A stretch of DNA of 64,000 nt, taken from positions 1 to 64,000 of the forward strand of contig JAJFHN010000098.1 in NCBI GenBank assembly GCA_021775595.1, read 5' to 3'. This DNA is from Hyphomicrobiales bacterium (GTDB lineage: Bacteria; Pseudomonadota; Alphaproteobacteria; Rhizobiales; Methyloligellaceae). Of the stretch, positions 7,723-16,151 are shown piece after piece. Both the position numbers and the translations under genes were made by a program. Every line of letters begins with the position of its first letter. Positions within the stretch are counted from its first letter, which is position 1. Below the pieces are notes generated by a model, which was given only the letters and a program-made list of their open reading frames with translations, made no database searches and was not told the DNA's origin.

Positions 7723-8544
7723 TTAGGCCTTGAGGGGCAAATCGCCCTCATTGGGTTTTTCTTCTTGGCCATAGCCCATATGGGTGCGCAGCACGTTGGG
7801 TATGGTGATGAGCTTGCAGAAGAATTTACCGATCTGCCACCAGATCATGTACATGATGATGCACAAGAAGGCGGAGAAAAACGCCGAGACCGGCGCGGCC
7901 GAGCCGCCGAAGGTTCGAAGCGTGCCGCGGTTGATGATCCGCAAATACTCCGGCGTCGAAGTCCGGGTGTAGGTGTAGCCAATCTGATCGGCGACCGACA
8001 TCAACGAGCCATGGACGTCGACCGGCTGCATAAAGGCCGCAAGCATCGGCCAGTTGCCCGGATAGAACATCAGACCAAACGCCATGCCGCCGAAGATCGC
8101 GGTCATCAGCATGTTGCCGGTCAGCATGAGCACAAGATCAAGCACGATGGCGCCCGGGATCAGCGTCGCCGGCCAAACCATGGAGAAGGGCATATAGGCC
8201 CACATGTTGAAGGCGGTGACGCGGGTGATCCACTCCGCGAGAACGAGGGCCAGGAGGCAGAGCGTTGCTGCGAATGGCAGTCGGAAATTTTCCCAGAAGA
8301 TGTATTGAAAGGCGGCGGGGAAGGTGATCAGCAGCACGGGCGTAATCACGACCCAAAAACGCTCATCCTTCCAGTCCACCCAAAAGTCCCAATCGCCGAT
8401 GGTCAGCATTGCGTGAACGTGGAATGCCGCCATCAGCAGCATCAGCACGATCAATGCGACGGCGAAGTCGAATATGCGGGACAGGAAACGGAGGTCCGCG
8501 CCCGAACCGAGTTTCGAATCCGAACCACTCTCAGAAACTGCCAT
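7723..8544 (-). CDS. pxmA: Copper membrane monooxygenase subunit A (PmoA/PxmA family)
   Basis: A 273-residue integral membrane protein of the PmoA/AmoA family with about seven hydrophobic segments. Diagnostic motifs are HVHAMLTIGDWDFWVDWKD (residues 42-60, the GDWDFW site targeted by the classic pmoA primer), PAAFQYIFWENFRLP, and RTSTPEYLRIINRGTLRTFGG. The N-terminus is about 20 residues longer than Methylococcus PmoA, and a polar C-terminal tail is present. I chose ATG 8544, which has GGGAGAG upstream, over the earlier in-frame ATG at 8577. Its position as first gene (A-B-C) differs from canonical pmoCAB and amoCAB and matches pxmABC operons. It is controlled by an FNR-type promoter just upstream. 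Confidence 0.92.
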   Translation of the reverse strand: MAVSESGSDSKLGSGADLRFLSRIFDFAVALIVLMLLMAAFHVHAMLTIGDWDFWVDWKDERFWVVITPVLLITFPAAFQYIFWENFRLPFAATLCLLALVLAEWITRVTAFNMWAYMPFSMVWPATLIPGAIVLDLVLMLTGNMLMTAIFGGMAFGLMFYPGNWPMLAAFMQPVDVHGSLMSVADQIGYTYTRTSTPEYLRIINRGTLRTFGGSAAPVSAFFSAFLCIIMYMIWWQIGKFFCKLITIPNVLRTHMGYGQEEKPNEGDLPLKA

Positions 8545-8624
8545 GACGTTCTCTCCCAGAAACGCGGTAAGGGACAATGCGGCTATTCCGCTCTGCCCCG
8601 ATTTGCTCTCACCGTGCGATCTGC

Positions 8625-8666
8625 ACTATGCCGAGCCCGTTCTATTGCGTGCTTGATACAGATCAA
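8625..8666 (-). promoter_or_regulatory. FNR/FixK-type box and class II promoter for pxmABC
   Basis: TTGATACAGATCAA at 8653-8666 is a perfect TTGAT-N4-ATCAA site. Read on the minus strand, the -10-like hexamer CATAGT (8630-8625) lies with its centre 32 bp from the box centre. That is the geometry of a class II FNR/CRP promoter (activator at -41.5) and predicts transcription starting near 8618, about 74 bases before the pxmA ATG. This suggests induction when oxygen is low. Confidence 0.7.
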
Positions 8667-8796
8667 TCAGCGGCATTCATATGCTTCGAATCGCCGCATC
8701 AAGAACATTGCTTTCTCTTAGTTGTGCTCAGCTGGTCAAACTATACCAGACTGTGCCCCTGAAAGGGTTTGAGACGGTAACACAAAGTTGTCAGCA

Positions 8797-8820
8797 CAGA
8801 TTATGCGGACGTGTAATCTG
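8797..8820 (+). promoter_or_regulatory. Inverted repeat upstream of the SDR gene
   Basis: CAGATTA (8797-8803) and TAATCTG (8814-8820) form perfect 7-bp arms around a 10-base centre, about 80 bp before the gene starting at 8903. It could be an operator or a transcript hairpin. There is no matching regulator gene nearby. Confidence 0.35.
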
Positions 8821-8902
8821 CGGTTCAGCGCGCCCGCGCGCACCCGGTGTTCGAAAAAAATGAGCGCCTGGCGAACGATGAAAAGATATCTGGGAGGATG
8901 AA

Positions 8903-9631
8903 ATGGCGGGAGCTCAAGTGGCGGTCATTGCGGGTGCCGGTCCGGGTCTGGGCCAGGCGCTGGCCAAGCGATTTGCACAAGGCGGCTTTGAAACGGTGAT
9001 TGCCGCCCGAAGCAAAGACAAGCTCGAGGCGATGGCCAATGATATCGGCGATGTTGGTGGCACGATCCACGTGGTGCCGACCGATGTGACGGATCCTGGC
9101 GCGGTGGCGAAGCTGTTTGAGGAAGCGGACAAAATCGGTCCGCTCGGCGTGACGGTCTTCAACGCGGGCAACATGCACAGCGGACCAATTCTCGAGATTG
9201 ACCCGAAGGACTTCGAAGAGGTCTGGCGCGTCGCCTGCTATGCTGGATTTCTGGTCGGTCAGCAGGCAGGCCTGCGGCTGGCGCCCAGCAAGCAAGGCAC
9301 TCTGCTTTTTACCGGCGCCACCGCCTCGATGCGGGGCGGACCGCGGTTTGTCACCTTTGCTTCGGCCAAGGCGGGGCTGCGCTCGGTGGCGCAATCCTTC
9401 GCGCGTTCGCTTGGTCCCGAAGGCGTGCATGTCGGACATATCGTCGTCGACGGTGTGATCGATACGGTTTCAATCCGTGGCAAGATGCCCGACTTGGCGA
9501 AAAAACTCGACGCCGACGACGGTTTCATGAAACCCGACGAGATTGCGGAGGTTTATTTCGCACTGCACGAGCAGCCGAAATCGGCCTGGAGTTTCGAGAT
9601 CGATATCCGACCGGCGGGCGAAAACTTCTAA
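8903..9631 (+). CDS. SDR-family oxidoreductase with Phe in place of the catalytic Tyr
   Basis: A 242-residue short-chain dehydrogenase/reductase fold. The dinucleotide motif is GAGPGLGQALA near the N-terminus, followed by NAG and the Ser of GATASMRGG (S142). Where the active-site YxxxK is expected the sequence reads FASAK (152-156), so the catalytic Tyr is Phe while Ser and Lys remain. Either this subgroup uses a different mechanism or the protein binds nucleotide without dehydrogenase activity. The start has GGGAGGATGAA before ATG. It is transcribed away from the monooxygenase operon, sharing a 358-bp divergent promoter region, and its 3' end overlaps convergent phnN by 4 bp. Whether it acts on products of the monooxygenase is a guess from position only. 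Confidence 0.8.
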   Translation: MAGAQVAVIAGAGPGLGQALAKRFAQGGFETVIAARSKDKLEAMANDIGDVGGTIHVVPTDVTDPGAVAKLFEEADKIGPLGVTVFNAGNMHSGPILEIDPKDFEEVWRVACYAGFLVGQQAGLRLAPSKQGTLLFTGATASMRGGPRFVTFASAKAGLRSVAQSFARSLGPEGVHVGHIVVDGVIDTVSIRGKMPDLAKKLDADDGFMKPDEIAEVYFALHEQPKSAWSFEIDIRPAGENF

Positions 9632-10191
9632 GCGTCAAGTTCTTCGAGCGCGCCAACGAAGGCGGCTGCCGCCTCAGCCAGATTGCCGCCATTGTCGATT
9701 GTCACGAGGGGTATGTCTTCGGGGACATCGAGCACCGCCACCCGCGCCAGGCGGCGGGCGACGGCGTCGCCGTCTTCGCGGCCCCGCGCGAGCAGGCGCG
9801 CGCGCAGCACGTCCTCTGGCGCGATGACGTGAATGACGGCAAGCCTCGGCCAGGCCGAATGGGCATCGGTGATTGCGGTGCGCGACACATTCACGACCAC
9901 GACGCGCCCAGCTTGCAACTGGGCCATCGCGTCGGACGCAATGGCGTAGAGATCGCCATGAGCCTCCCAACTCAGCAAATACTGTGACCGCTGCGCGCTG
10001 GTGCGTTCGAGCTGGCGGTGGCGCTCGCCGATCTGACTGGATCGGCTGATCAGGCGCTCGGGAAACACAAAGCGCGGTTTGTCGCCGAAATGGCGGCGGG
10101 CTTCCTGGATCAGCGTGTCTTTGCCGGCACCACTTGGGCCGACGACGCAAACGAGTGTGCCGGGCTTGGCGGCGGCGCCATCGAAGCTCAT
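9628..10191 (-). CDS. phnN: Ribose 1,5-bisphosphate phosphokinase PhnN
   Basis: A 187-residue P-loop kinase with Walker A GPSGAGKDTL near residues 18-27, FPERLISR, and the guanylate-kinase-like WEAHGDLYAI segment, matching PhnN. PhnN phosphorylates ribose 1,5-bisphosphate to PRPP, the last step that returns the ribose of C-P lyase products to metabolism. The ATG at 10191 overlaps the phnM stop (ATGA), so the two are translationally coupled. The C-P lyase core (phnGHIJKL) is not in the window. The pair instead closes an ABC exporter operon, so the enzyme may serve PRPP salvage or handle another ribosyl phosphate. Its length is close to the family norm. Confidence 0.88.
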   Translation of the reverse strand: MSFDGAAAKPGTLVCVVGPSGAGKDTLIQEARRHFGDKPRFVFPERLISRSSQIGERHRQLERTSAQRSQYLLSWEAHGDLYAIASDAMAQLQAGRVVVVNVSRTAITDAHSAWPRLAVIHVIAPEDVLRARLLARGREDGDAVARRLARVAVLDVPEDIPLVTIDNGGNLAEAAAAFVGALEELDA

Positions 10192-11354
10192 GCGATTCTG
10201 ATGCCCTGCCGCCAAACGCCGCGAATGACCGGCGTCATGTCCCTAGCTGCGAAGCGCACAAGATCGCCGCGCAGGCCAGTGGCGATCGCGCCCCGGTCGG
10301 CCAAGCCAATTGCCGCGGCGGGCGTCTTGCTCACCATCGCAATTGCACGCGGTAGCGCGGTTGTTTCGTTCGCGCTCAATGGACCGGCAGCCAAGATCAG
10401 CGCGGCATGCAGCGCCGAGGAGGGCACGTAGTCCGACGAGACGATGTCGAGAAGGCCCTGTTGGCACAGATCGCCAGCAGAAACATTGCCCGTATGCGAG
10501 CGGCCGCGCACCACATTGGGTCCGCCCATCAGCACGGCCAGCCCGCTCTCATGCGCCCGGCGCGCGGCCTCCTGGGTGGTGGGAAACTCGGCAACGGCGG
10601 CCCCGTCGAGCTTGGCCTCGTCGGCGTGCTCGACGGTGGCGTCGTCGTGACTGGCGAGCGGCAGCGCACGGGCGCGGACCAACTCGACCACGGCACGGCG
10701 GTTCGAAGCGCTGTGGCGCGCCCCGTCGGCCCGGCGCTCGGCGATAAAGGCTTCCAGCTCGGCATCGCTCAAAGCGAACTTGCCCTGATAGTACTCGGCG
10801 TAGTGTTCGACCTCGACATATTGCCTGGCGCCCGGCGTGTGATCCATCACCGAGACAAGGCCGAGATTGGCCCGATCGATATGGCGCGCGAGCAATGGCA
10901 GGAGCCCGCCATAGCTGATTTCACAGCGCAGATGCAGCCGGTGGTCGGCTTTCAGCGCGCCAGCTTCGCTGAGGTCCGCCAGCGCATCGCACACCTCATC
11001 CACGATCTCGACACGAAGCGATTTTGGATGCACCTCGCCCACGCACACGGCATCGAAACACGTGGTGATGCCGGCGGCGGCGATTTCCCGATCATGCGCC
11101 AAAATGGCGGCCTGCAGCGGCCATTGGGTACCGGGGCGCGGCAAGACATGGCGTTCAATGTTGTCGGTGTGGAGCTCGACGAGGCCTGGCGCTAGAAAAT
11201 CGCCGGCGCAGTCGAGCGCGCCGGCCGCATTGCTTGGCGTTTCGTCAATGTCGGCGATAACGCCATCGCGGACGACCAGGCTGCCCAGCGCGACCCGCTC
11301 GGGAAGCAACAGGCGCGCGTTGGTTAGGATCAACTCGTCCAAGCCGTCCCCCAC
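10188..11354 (-). CDS. phnM: Alpha-D-ribose 1-methylphosphonate 5-triphosphate diphosphatase PhnM
   Basis: A 388-residue amidohydrolase-fold protein. The opening matches PhnM (LILTNARLLLP, DFLAPGLVELHTDNIERHVLPRPGTQWP, with the His-x-Asp metal site), as do VMDHTPGARQY, LASHDDATVEH and GGPNVVRGRSHTGNVSA. PhnM removes diphosphate from the 5'-triphosphate intermediate of phosphonate breakdown. The start is a GTG directly abutting the stop of the upstream membrane-fusion gene; a TTG four codons later, after GGGGGA, is an alternative. It is part of a five-gene minus-strand operon (ATPase, permease, adaptor, phnM, phnN) with gaps of 7, 3, 0 and -4 bp. No phosphonate uptake or C-P lyase genes accompany it. 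Confidence 0.9.
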   Translation of the reverse strand: MGDGLDELILTNARLLLPERVALGSLVVRDGVIADIDETPSNAAGALDCAGDFLAPGLVELHTDNIERHVLPRPGTQWPLQAAILAHDREIAAAGITTCFDAVCVGEVHPKSLRVEIVDEVCDALADLSEAGALKADHRLHLRCEISYGGLLPLLARHIDRANLGLVSVMDHTPGARQYVEVEHYAEYYQGKFALSDAELEAFIAERRADGARHSASNRRAVVELVRARALPLASHDDATVEHADEAKLDGAAVAEFPTTQEAARRAHESGLAVLMGGPNVVRGRSHTGNVSAGDLCQQGLLDIVSSDYVPSSALHAALILAAGPLSANETTALPRAIAMVSKTPAAAIGLADRGAIATGLRGDLVRFAARDMTPVIRGVWRQGIRIA

Positions 11355-12620
11355 TCACAAACCGGTAATGTCGCGTTCCTCGATTGCAATGCCATCGACC
11401 ACCCGGTCGCTGGGATGCAATATCACGCGATCGCCGGGCTCAAGACCATTTAAAACCTCGGCGTGCTCGGTGTTGCGTTGACCGATCTCAACCTTTGCGA
11501 GACGCGCCTCGCCATCCACGACCTTGAACACGGACCAGGCGTTGCCAGAGCGAAACAGCGCGCTTAAAGGCACGCGCAGCGCGGTGTCCGATTTCCATAT
11601 GGTGATGCGCACGAACACCCGAAAATCATGGCCCAGCTGCTGCCAGCTTGATTTCACGTCGATCAAGTCGAGCACGGTGTTGACGCGCTGTTCCTCGATG
11701 CCAAGGGCCGAGACCTTGGTGAAGCCGGCCGGGTCGATGCGGCGCACACGGGCTTGCAGATCCTTATCGCCGCCCCAGCCTTCGATGTGGGCGGGCGCGC
11801 CTTTGGTAACTTTGACGGCGTCGGTCGAGAGCAAATCCACGACGATCTCCAGATCCTGCGGATCGCCAATTTCAAGCAGTGGCGAGCCGGCGCCAACGAC
11901 CTGTTCGCTTTCGCTCAAGATTTTGAGGACGCGGCCGCCCTCGGGCGCCTTGACCTGAACGCAGCAGTCGTCGCCATCGTCGACGGGACCCGATTGGGTC
12001 TCGGGTCCGATCAGGCGTGCCCTGGCGCTATCGAGTTCGCGATGGCGCAATTCCAAATCTGACTTGGCTTCATCGAGCGCGGCGGCGCGCACACCGACCG
12101 CCATGTCCGCCTTTTCGAGCGTGCGCTGGGAAACCGTGCCGCGGTTGGCCAGCGACTGGGCGCGCTTCAATTCGCTGCGGGCAAATTTGAGCTCGGCCTC
12201 GGCGCGGATGATGTGTGTCTTTGCATGCGAGACGGCCGCCTCGTCGGCGGCGACCGCCGCTTCGAGCTCGCGCCGTTTGCGCACGTCCAAGAACGAAGGA
12301 TCGCCCGGCTGGATCACCGCCACAACCGTCTCGCCCTTGACGACCTCGTCGCCGACCTCGCGCGGCGAACGGCGCACCTTGCCGGCGATGGGCGCTGAGA
12401 CGGTATAGATTTCACGAATTCTGGTCTCGCCCTCCTCGTCCACGGTGACCTCAAGCACGCCCTCGCTGACGACGGCGACATCGACCAAGATGGGATTGGG
12501 CAGCAGCGCGTAGACGAAGCCGCTTGCCAGCAACAGCGCAAAGGCGGCCAGCAAAGCCCGCTTGATCTGCTTCTGGTCGAGCTGGGGGAGGCTCGGGCGT
12601 TTGATCGGTTTCTTGCTCAT
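11355..12620 (-). CDS. HlyD-type periplasmic adaptor subunit of an ABC exporter
   Basis: A 421-residue membrane-fusion protein: one N-terminal transmembrane helix (ALLAAFALLLASGFVYALL), a lipoyl/barrel-sandwich half (SAPIAGKVRRSPREVGDEV), an alpha-helical hairpin with coiled-coil character (about 105-200), the second lipoyl half (VKAPEGGRVLKILSESEQVVGAGSPLLEIGD), and a beta-barrel plus membrane-proximal domain. It would link an inner-membrane MacB-like pump to the periplasm or an outer-membrane channel. It is directly followed by phnM without a gap and preceded by the permease by 3 bp. The substrate is unknown. CC at about residues 219-220 is unusual for this class. Confidence 0.85.
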   Translation of the reverse strand: MSKKPIKRPSLPQLDQKQIKRALLAAFALLLASGFVYALLPNPILVDVAVVSEGVLEVTVDEEGETRIREIYTVSAPIAGKVRRSPREVGDEVVKGETVVAVIQPGDPSFLDVRKRRELEAAVAADEAAVSHAKTHIIRAEAELKFARSELKRAQSLANRGTVSQRTLEKADMAVGVRAAALDEAKSDLELRHRELDSARARLIGPETQSGPVDDGDDCCVQVKAPEGGRVLKILSESEQVVGAGSPLLEIGDPQDLEIVVDLLSTDAVKVTKGAPAHIEGWGGDKDLQARVRRIDPAGFTKVSALGIEEQRVNTVLDLIDVKSSWQQLGHDFRVFVRITIWKSDTALRVPLSALFRSGNAWSVFKVVDGEARLAKVEIGQRNTEHAEVLNGLEPGDRVILHPSDRVVDGIAIEERDITGL

Positions 12621-12623
12621 AGC

Positions 12624-14987
12624 TTATTCCCGCGTCTTCAATGCGCTCACGAGGTCGAGCCGGTTGATGCGGCGGTGCACCATTAGGGCAGAAAAGCCCG
12701 CGGCGATGAGCACCACGATTGACGCGACGGCATAGGTGCTGGGCGCGATGACAAAGGGCATGCGATAGAGGTCGCTTTCGAAGGACTTCACCACGACGCT
12801 GGCAAAGCCATAGCCGATCAGATAGCCGAGCGGAATGGCAAGCAATACGAGAGTTGCCAACTCGGTAAACATCACGCGAGAGACTTCGTTGCGGGTGAAG
12901 CCCAGCACACGCAGGCTGGCGAATTCGCGCGAGCGCTCAGAAAGCTGGATGCGGGCGCTGTTGTAAACCACGCCGAAGGCGATCACGCCGCTGAGCGCTA
13001 TATAGACGGTCGTCATGATGTAGATCGTTTGGGCCAGGGTCTCGCGGAAGCGAGCGAGCGAGGTCTTTTGCAGGGCGATGGCCGAGACGGCGGGCAAATT
13101 TTTGACGGCTTCGAACAACTCCTCGGTGGCCGCACCGTCATAGGCGATATGGGCGCCGCTCACCTGGACGCTTTCGTCGAGAATTTCCGACAGCGCGGCG
13201 TTGTCCATGTAGACGGCCATGCCGAGATAGGTCTGGATGATCTGGCTCACCGGCAGGGAAAGCTTGGCGCGCCGGCCCTCGAGTACTTCGACCTCCAGGC
13301 GCTGGCCAGGCCGCACATTGAGCTCGTTGGCGACGTGTTCGCTGAGCACGAGGCCGGCTTCCGGCAGAATGACCGGCTGGAGATTGAGATCCAGCACGCG
13401 GCTTAAATCCGTTTCGGGCGGTTTGCCGGAAATCGCGATCTTGCGGTGCAAGTGACCGTGACGCAGACGCACCGGCACGCTGCGGAAGGGCTCGGCGCGC
13501 AGCACCCCCGGCAAGCGCTCGACGGCTTGCATGACCGACAGCGGCCGTTCGTCGACAAAGGTGATGGTGGCGTCCTGCCGGTCGGCCCGGAAGAAGGTGG
13601 CGTCGATCATGTACTCGATCGAATCCAGCGAAAACAGTGCGACGATCAACAGCGACACCGACATGGCAACGCCAAGGATGGTCAAGCCGGTGCGCACGGG
13701 AAAACGGATCATATGGCGCAGCGCCATCATGGTGAGCTGGGTAACGTGGCGGAAGAGGGCCGTGTGTTCGAGGCCGAGATGTCGGTAGCGGATCGGCGCG
13801 GGCGGCGACATGGCGACGGCTGGCGGCTGGGTGAGCACCGAATAGAGCGCGCGAAGCGCGCCGGCGACGGCGGCAGCGAGCGAAATGGCGGCAGCGATGA
13901 CATAGATATCCGGATTGCGCTGAAAGATCAGAAACGGAAAGTGGAAGAAATCGCCATATAGACGCGTCAGCCCCTGGCCGAGCAGCGTGCCGGCGGCAAA
14001 GCCGATCAGGATGCCGCCGCCGGCAATCACGACAACCAATTTGAGATAATGAGCGACAATCGTGCGCCGCCAATAGCCCAACGCCTTCAGCAGTCCGATC
14101 TGCTCGCGCTCAAGCGCGATGAGGCGCATCAGCGTCATGTTGATGAGAAAGGCCGAAACGGCGAGAAAGATCGGCGGTATGACGCGCGCCATGCCCTGGA
14201 GCTGTTTGAGCTCGGCGTCGATGAAGGCGTGGGATTGCTGGTCCTTGCGGCCATAAGCCCCGCTGCCGCCATAGCGTTCGAGAAGGTCATCGAGGCGCTT
14301 GATGGTTTCGGCTTCATCGGTGTTGCGGAGCAGTTTGACGCTGACTGAATTGAAGGCGCCGTCGAGATCGAAAATCGCCTCGAGCGATTTTTGCGACATC
14401 CACATGACGCCAAAGCGTTTGGGGTCGGGGATCACGTCGCCTGGCCCCAGCGCATAAATGAATTCTGGCGACAGGGCGATGCCCACGACACGCAAGGCGC
14501 GCTTTCGTCCGTTCAGTATCGCGCTGAAGGTGGCGGCAATATCCATGTCATGGGCGTTGGCGAAACTCTCATCGACGGCGACCTCATCGACGCGTCCGGC
14601 CTGGGGCAGGCGGCCACGGCGCACGAACAGCCGGTTGAGCGTGACGTCCCGGTGATCGGGAAGCGAAATCGCCATGCCCGTCGCCGGTTGAACCATGCCC
14701 GCCACATCGAGCAGGGCAAATTCCGCAATTCGGGTTTCGACCGCAGCGACACCTGGAATCTGCAGGATCCGCTGCTTGAGATGGGTTGGCGCGCGGGTGG
14801 CGGATGCAAAGATGTCCGCGAAGCGATAACGCTCATAATAGGCCGAGCGCGTCTCCTCGAGCGACCGGTAGGCGCCGACCGCCAGAATCAACGTGGCAAC
14901 GCCTGCCGCCATCACCAGCGCGATGGCGAGCGCCTGTCCCGACAGCCGTCTGAAGTCGCGTATGAGTTTGCGGTCGAGGGGGCGCAT
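12624..14987 (-). CDS. FtsX-like ABC transporter permease
   Basis: A 787-residue permease with a membrane helix at the N-terminus, a large periplasmic domain, and two FtsX-type transmembrane blocks. The first lies around PIFLAVSAFLINMTLMRLIALEREQIGLLKALGYWRR; the second at the C-terminus contains SERSREFASLRVLGFTRNEV, the coupling motif of MacB/LolCE-type transporters. It works with the adjacent ATPase and HlyD-type adaptor, in the arrangement of mechanotransmission-type exporters and not of importers. It begins 7 bp after the ATPase stop. The duplicated architecture and length are typical of the larger FtsX permeases in alphaproteobacteria. The cargo cannot be deduced. Confidence 0.87.
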   Translation of the reverse strand: MRPLDRKLIRDFRRLSGQALAIALVMAAGVATLILAVGAYRSLEETRSAYYERYRFADIFASATRAPTHLKQRILQIPGVAAVETRIAEFALLDVAGMVQPATGMAISLPDHRDVTLNRLFVRRGRLPQAGRVDEVAVDESFANAHDMDIAATFSAILNGRKRALRVVGIALSPEFIYALGPGDVIPDPKRFGVMWMSQKSLEAIFDLDGAFNSVSVKLLRNTDEAETIKRLDDLLERYGGSGAYGRKDQQSHAFIDAELKQLQGMARVIPPIFLAVSAFLINMTLMRLIALEREQIGLLKALGYWRRTIVAHYLKLVVVIAGGGILIGFAAGTLLGQGLTRLYGDFFHFPFLIFQRNPDIYVIAAAISLAAAVAGALRALYSVLTQPPAVAMSPPAPIRYRHLGLEHTALFRHVTQLTMMALRHMIRFPVRTGLTILGVAMSVSLLIVALFSLDSIEYMIDATFFRADRQDATITFVDERPLSVMQAVERLPGVLRAEPFRSVPVRLRHGHLHRKIAISGKPPETDLSRVLDLNLQPVILPEAGLVLSEHVANELNVRPGQRLEVEVLEGRRAKLSLPVSQIIQTYLGMAVYMDNAALSEILDESVQVSGAHIAYDGAATEELFEAVKNLPAVSAIALQKTSLARFRETLAQTIYIMTTVYIALSGVIAFGVVYNSARIQLSERSREFASLRVLGFTRNEVSRVMFTELATLVLLAIPLGYLIGYGFASVVVKSFESDLYRMPFVIAPSTYAVASIVVLIAAGFSALMVHRRINRLDLVSALKTRE

Positions 14988-14994
14988 TGTGGGC

Positions 14995-15702
14995 TCACCA
15001 AGTCACTTGGGCGGGCTTGAGGCGTTTGCGGTTCGCCCGGGTCTGCACGATCTTGCCGTCGCCGAATTGGAACACGCGGTGACCGATCGCCCGCACGGCC
15101 GCGTTGTGGGTGATCAGCGCGGTGGTGGTGCCCAACTCTTCGTTGACCTGGGCCAGAGCTTCGAGCACGCGCACGCCGGTCTTGCTGTCGAGCGCGCCGG
15201 TCGGCTCGTCGCACAGAAGCACCTCGGGACGTTTTGCTATGGCGCGCGCGATCGCCACGCGCTGCTGCTCGCCGCCTGAGAGCTGCGAGGGAAAATGGCT
15301 GAGGCGTTCGCCAAGTCCAACGATGTCGAGGGCCTCGCGCGGCGACATCGGATTGGGCGCGATTTCTGTCACCAAGGAAACGTTTTCTTCGGCGCTGAGC
15401 GAGGGGATCAGATTGTAGAACTGAAAGACGAAGCCCACATGATCGCGGCGATAAAGATTGAGCTCGCGCTCATCCATATCGGTCAAAACCATATCGCGGA
15501 AGGTCGCCGTGCCGCTGGTCGCCGTGTCCAAGCCGCCCAGTATGTTGAGCAATGTGGATTTGCCGCTGCCCGAGGGGCCGAGCAGCACCGTCATCTCGCC
15601 TTCGCGCAGCCGCATATTTACGCCGCGCAGGGCGTGAATCTCCACATCACCGGAGCGATAAACCTTCGTGAGGTTCTTAACGTCGAACACTGTCGCGACC
15701 AT
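14995..15702 (-). CDS. ABC transporter ATP-binding protein (LolD/MacB type)
   Basis: A 235-residue nucleotide-binding domain: Walker [15 protein letters not shown], the Q-loop region [18 protein letters not shown], signature [14 protein letters not shown], Walker [12 protein letters not shown], and the H-loop THN. The LGGLD and [12 protein letters not shown] patterns are those of the LolD/MacB/FtsE group that power FtsX-type permeases. I chose the start at 15702, with GAGGA five bases upstream, over an in-frame start 15 codons earlier. It is the first gene of the exporter-phnMN operon. Confidence 0.9.
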   Translation of the reverse strand: MVATVFDVKNLTKVYRSGDVEIHALRGVNMRLREGEMTVLLGPSGSGKSTLLNILGGLDTATSGTATFRDMVLTDMDERELNLYRRDHVGFVFQFYNLIPSLSAEENVSLVTEIAPNPMSPREALDIVGLGERLSHFPSQLSGGEQQRVAIARAIAKRPEVLLCDEPTGALDSKTGVRVLEALAQVNEELGTTTALITHNAAVRAIGHRVFQFGDGKIVQTRANRKRLKPAQVTW

Positions 15703-16151
15703 AGGGTCCTCATGTGCGCGCCTCCCCAGCGGGCAAACGTGCTTCAAGATATGAGGGCGTAGCGGGTGAGGGGCAAGGCATCGACGCCCAATGGCCTCTT
15801 GTCAACCGATCAAGCATCTTCGAATCGCCATAAAGCAGGCCGACCGTCTGCCCCTCGGCAGCATGCCACTGACAGCCCGTCAGCGCGATGCCGCCGGTGG
15901 GCTGGTGTTATCCAAAGAAATAAGGGTGTGGAGCGCGTATAAATGCTCAAAAGCCTTTGCGTTGCCGGGGCGAAACACCTATATGGCGGGTTGGTCGCAA
16001 GCGGGTGTTTTGATTCCCGTGAGGGACGCACGTTTGGTGATCGATCAAGGGGTCTGTCTTCGCGCAATTTGGAAGCGGAGATGCGAGGTTCTGTGAACCC
16101 ATTGCGCAACAGACGCAGCGGGCTTGAAGTCGGTCCAAGGGTGATGGTCCG
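15703..16151. other. Divergent intergenic region between the exporter operon and korCAB
   Basis: About 450 bases without a convincing gene. It must hold promoters for both divergent operons. A TATAAA at about 15939-15944 is the only -10-like plus-strand element I see, and no good -35 partner is present. No repeats or hairpins stand out. Confidence 0.5.

Noticed and set aside
7117-8721. 534-residue open frame antisense to pxmA/pxmB
   Set aside because: His/Arg/Gly-rich, low-complexity product typical of antisense frames; the minus-strand genes have clear homology and ribosome sites.
8732-8749. CTGGT-N8-ACCAG inverted repeat in the pxm/SDR promoter region
   Set aside because: Arms of only 5 bp; expected by chance at this frequency and not aligned with a promoter element.
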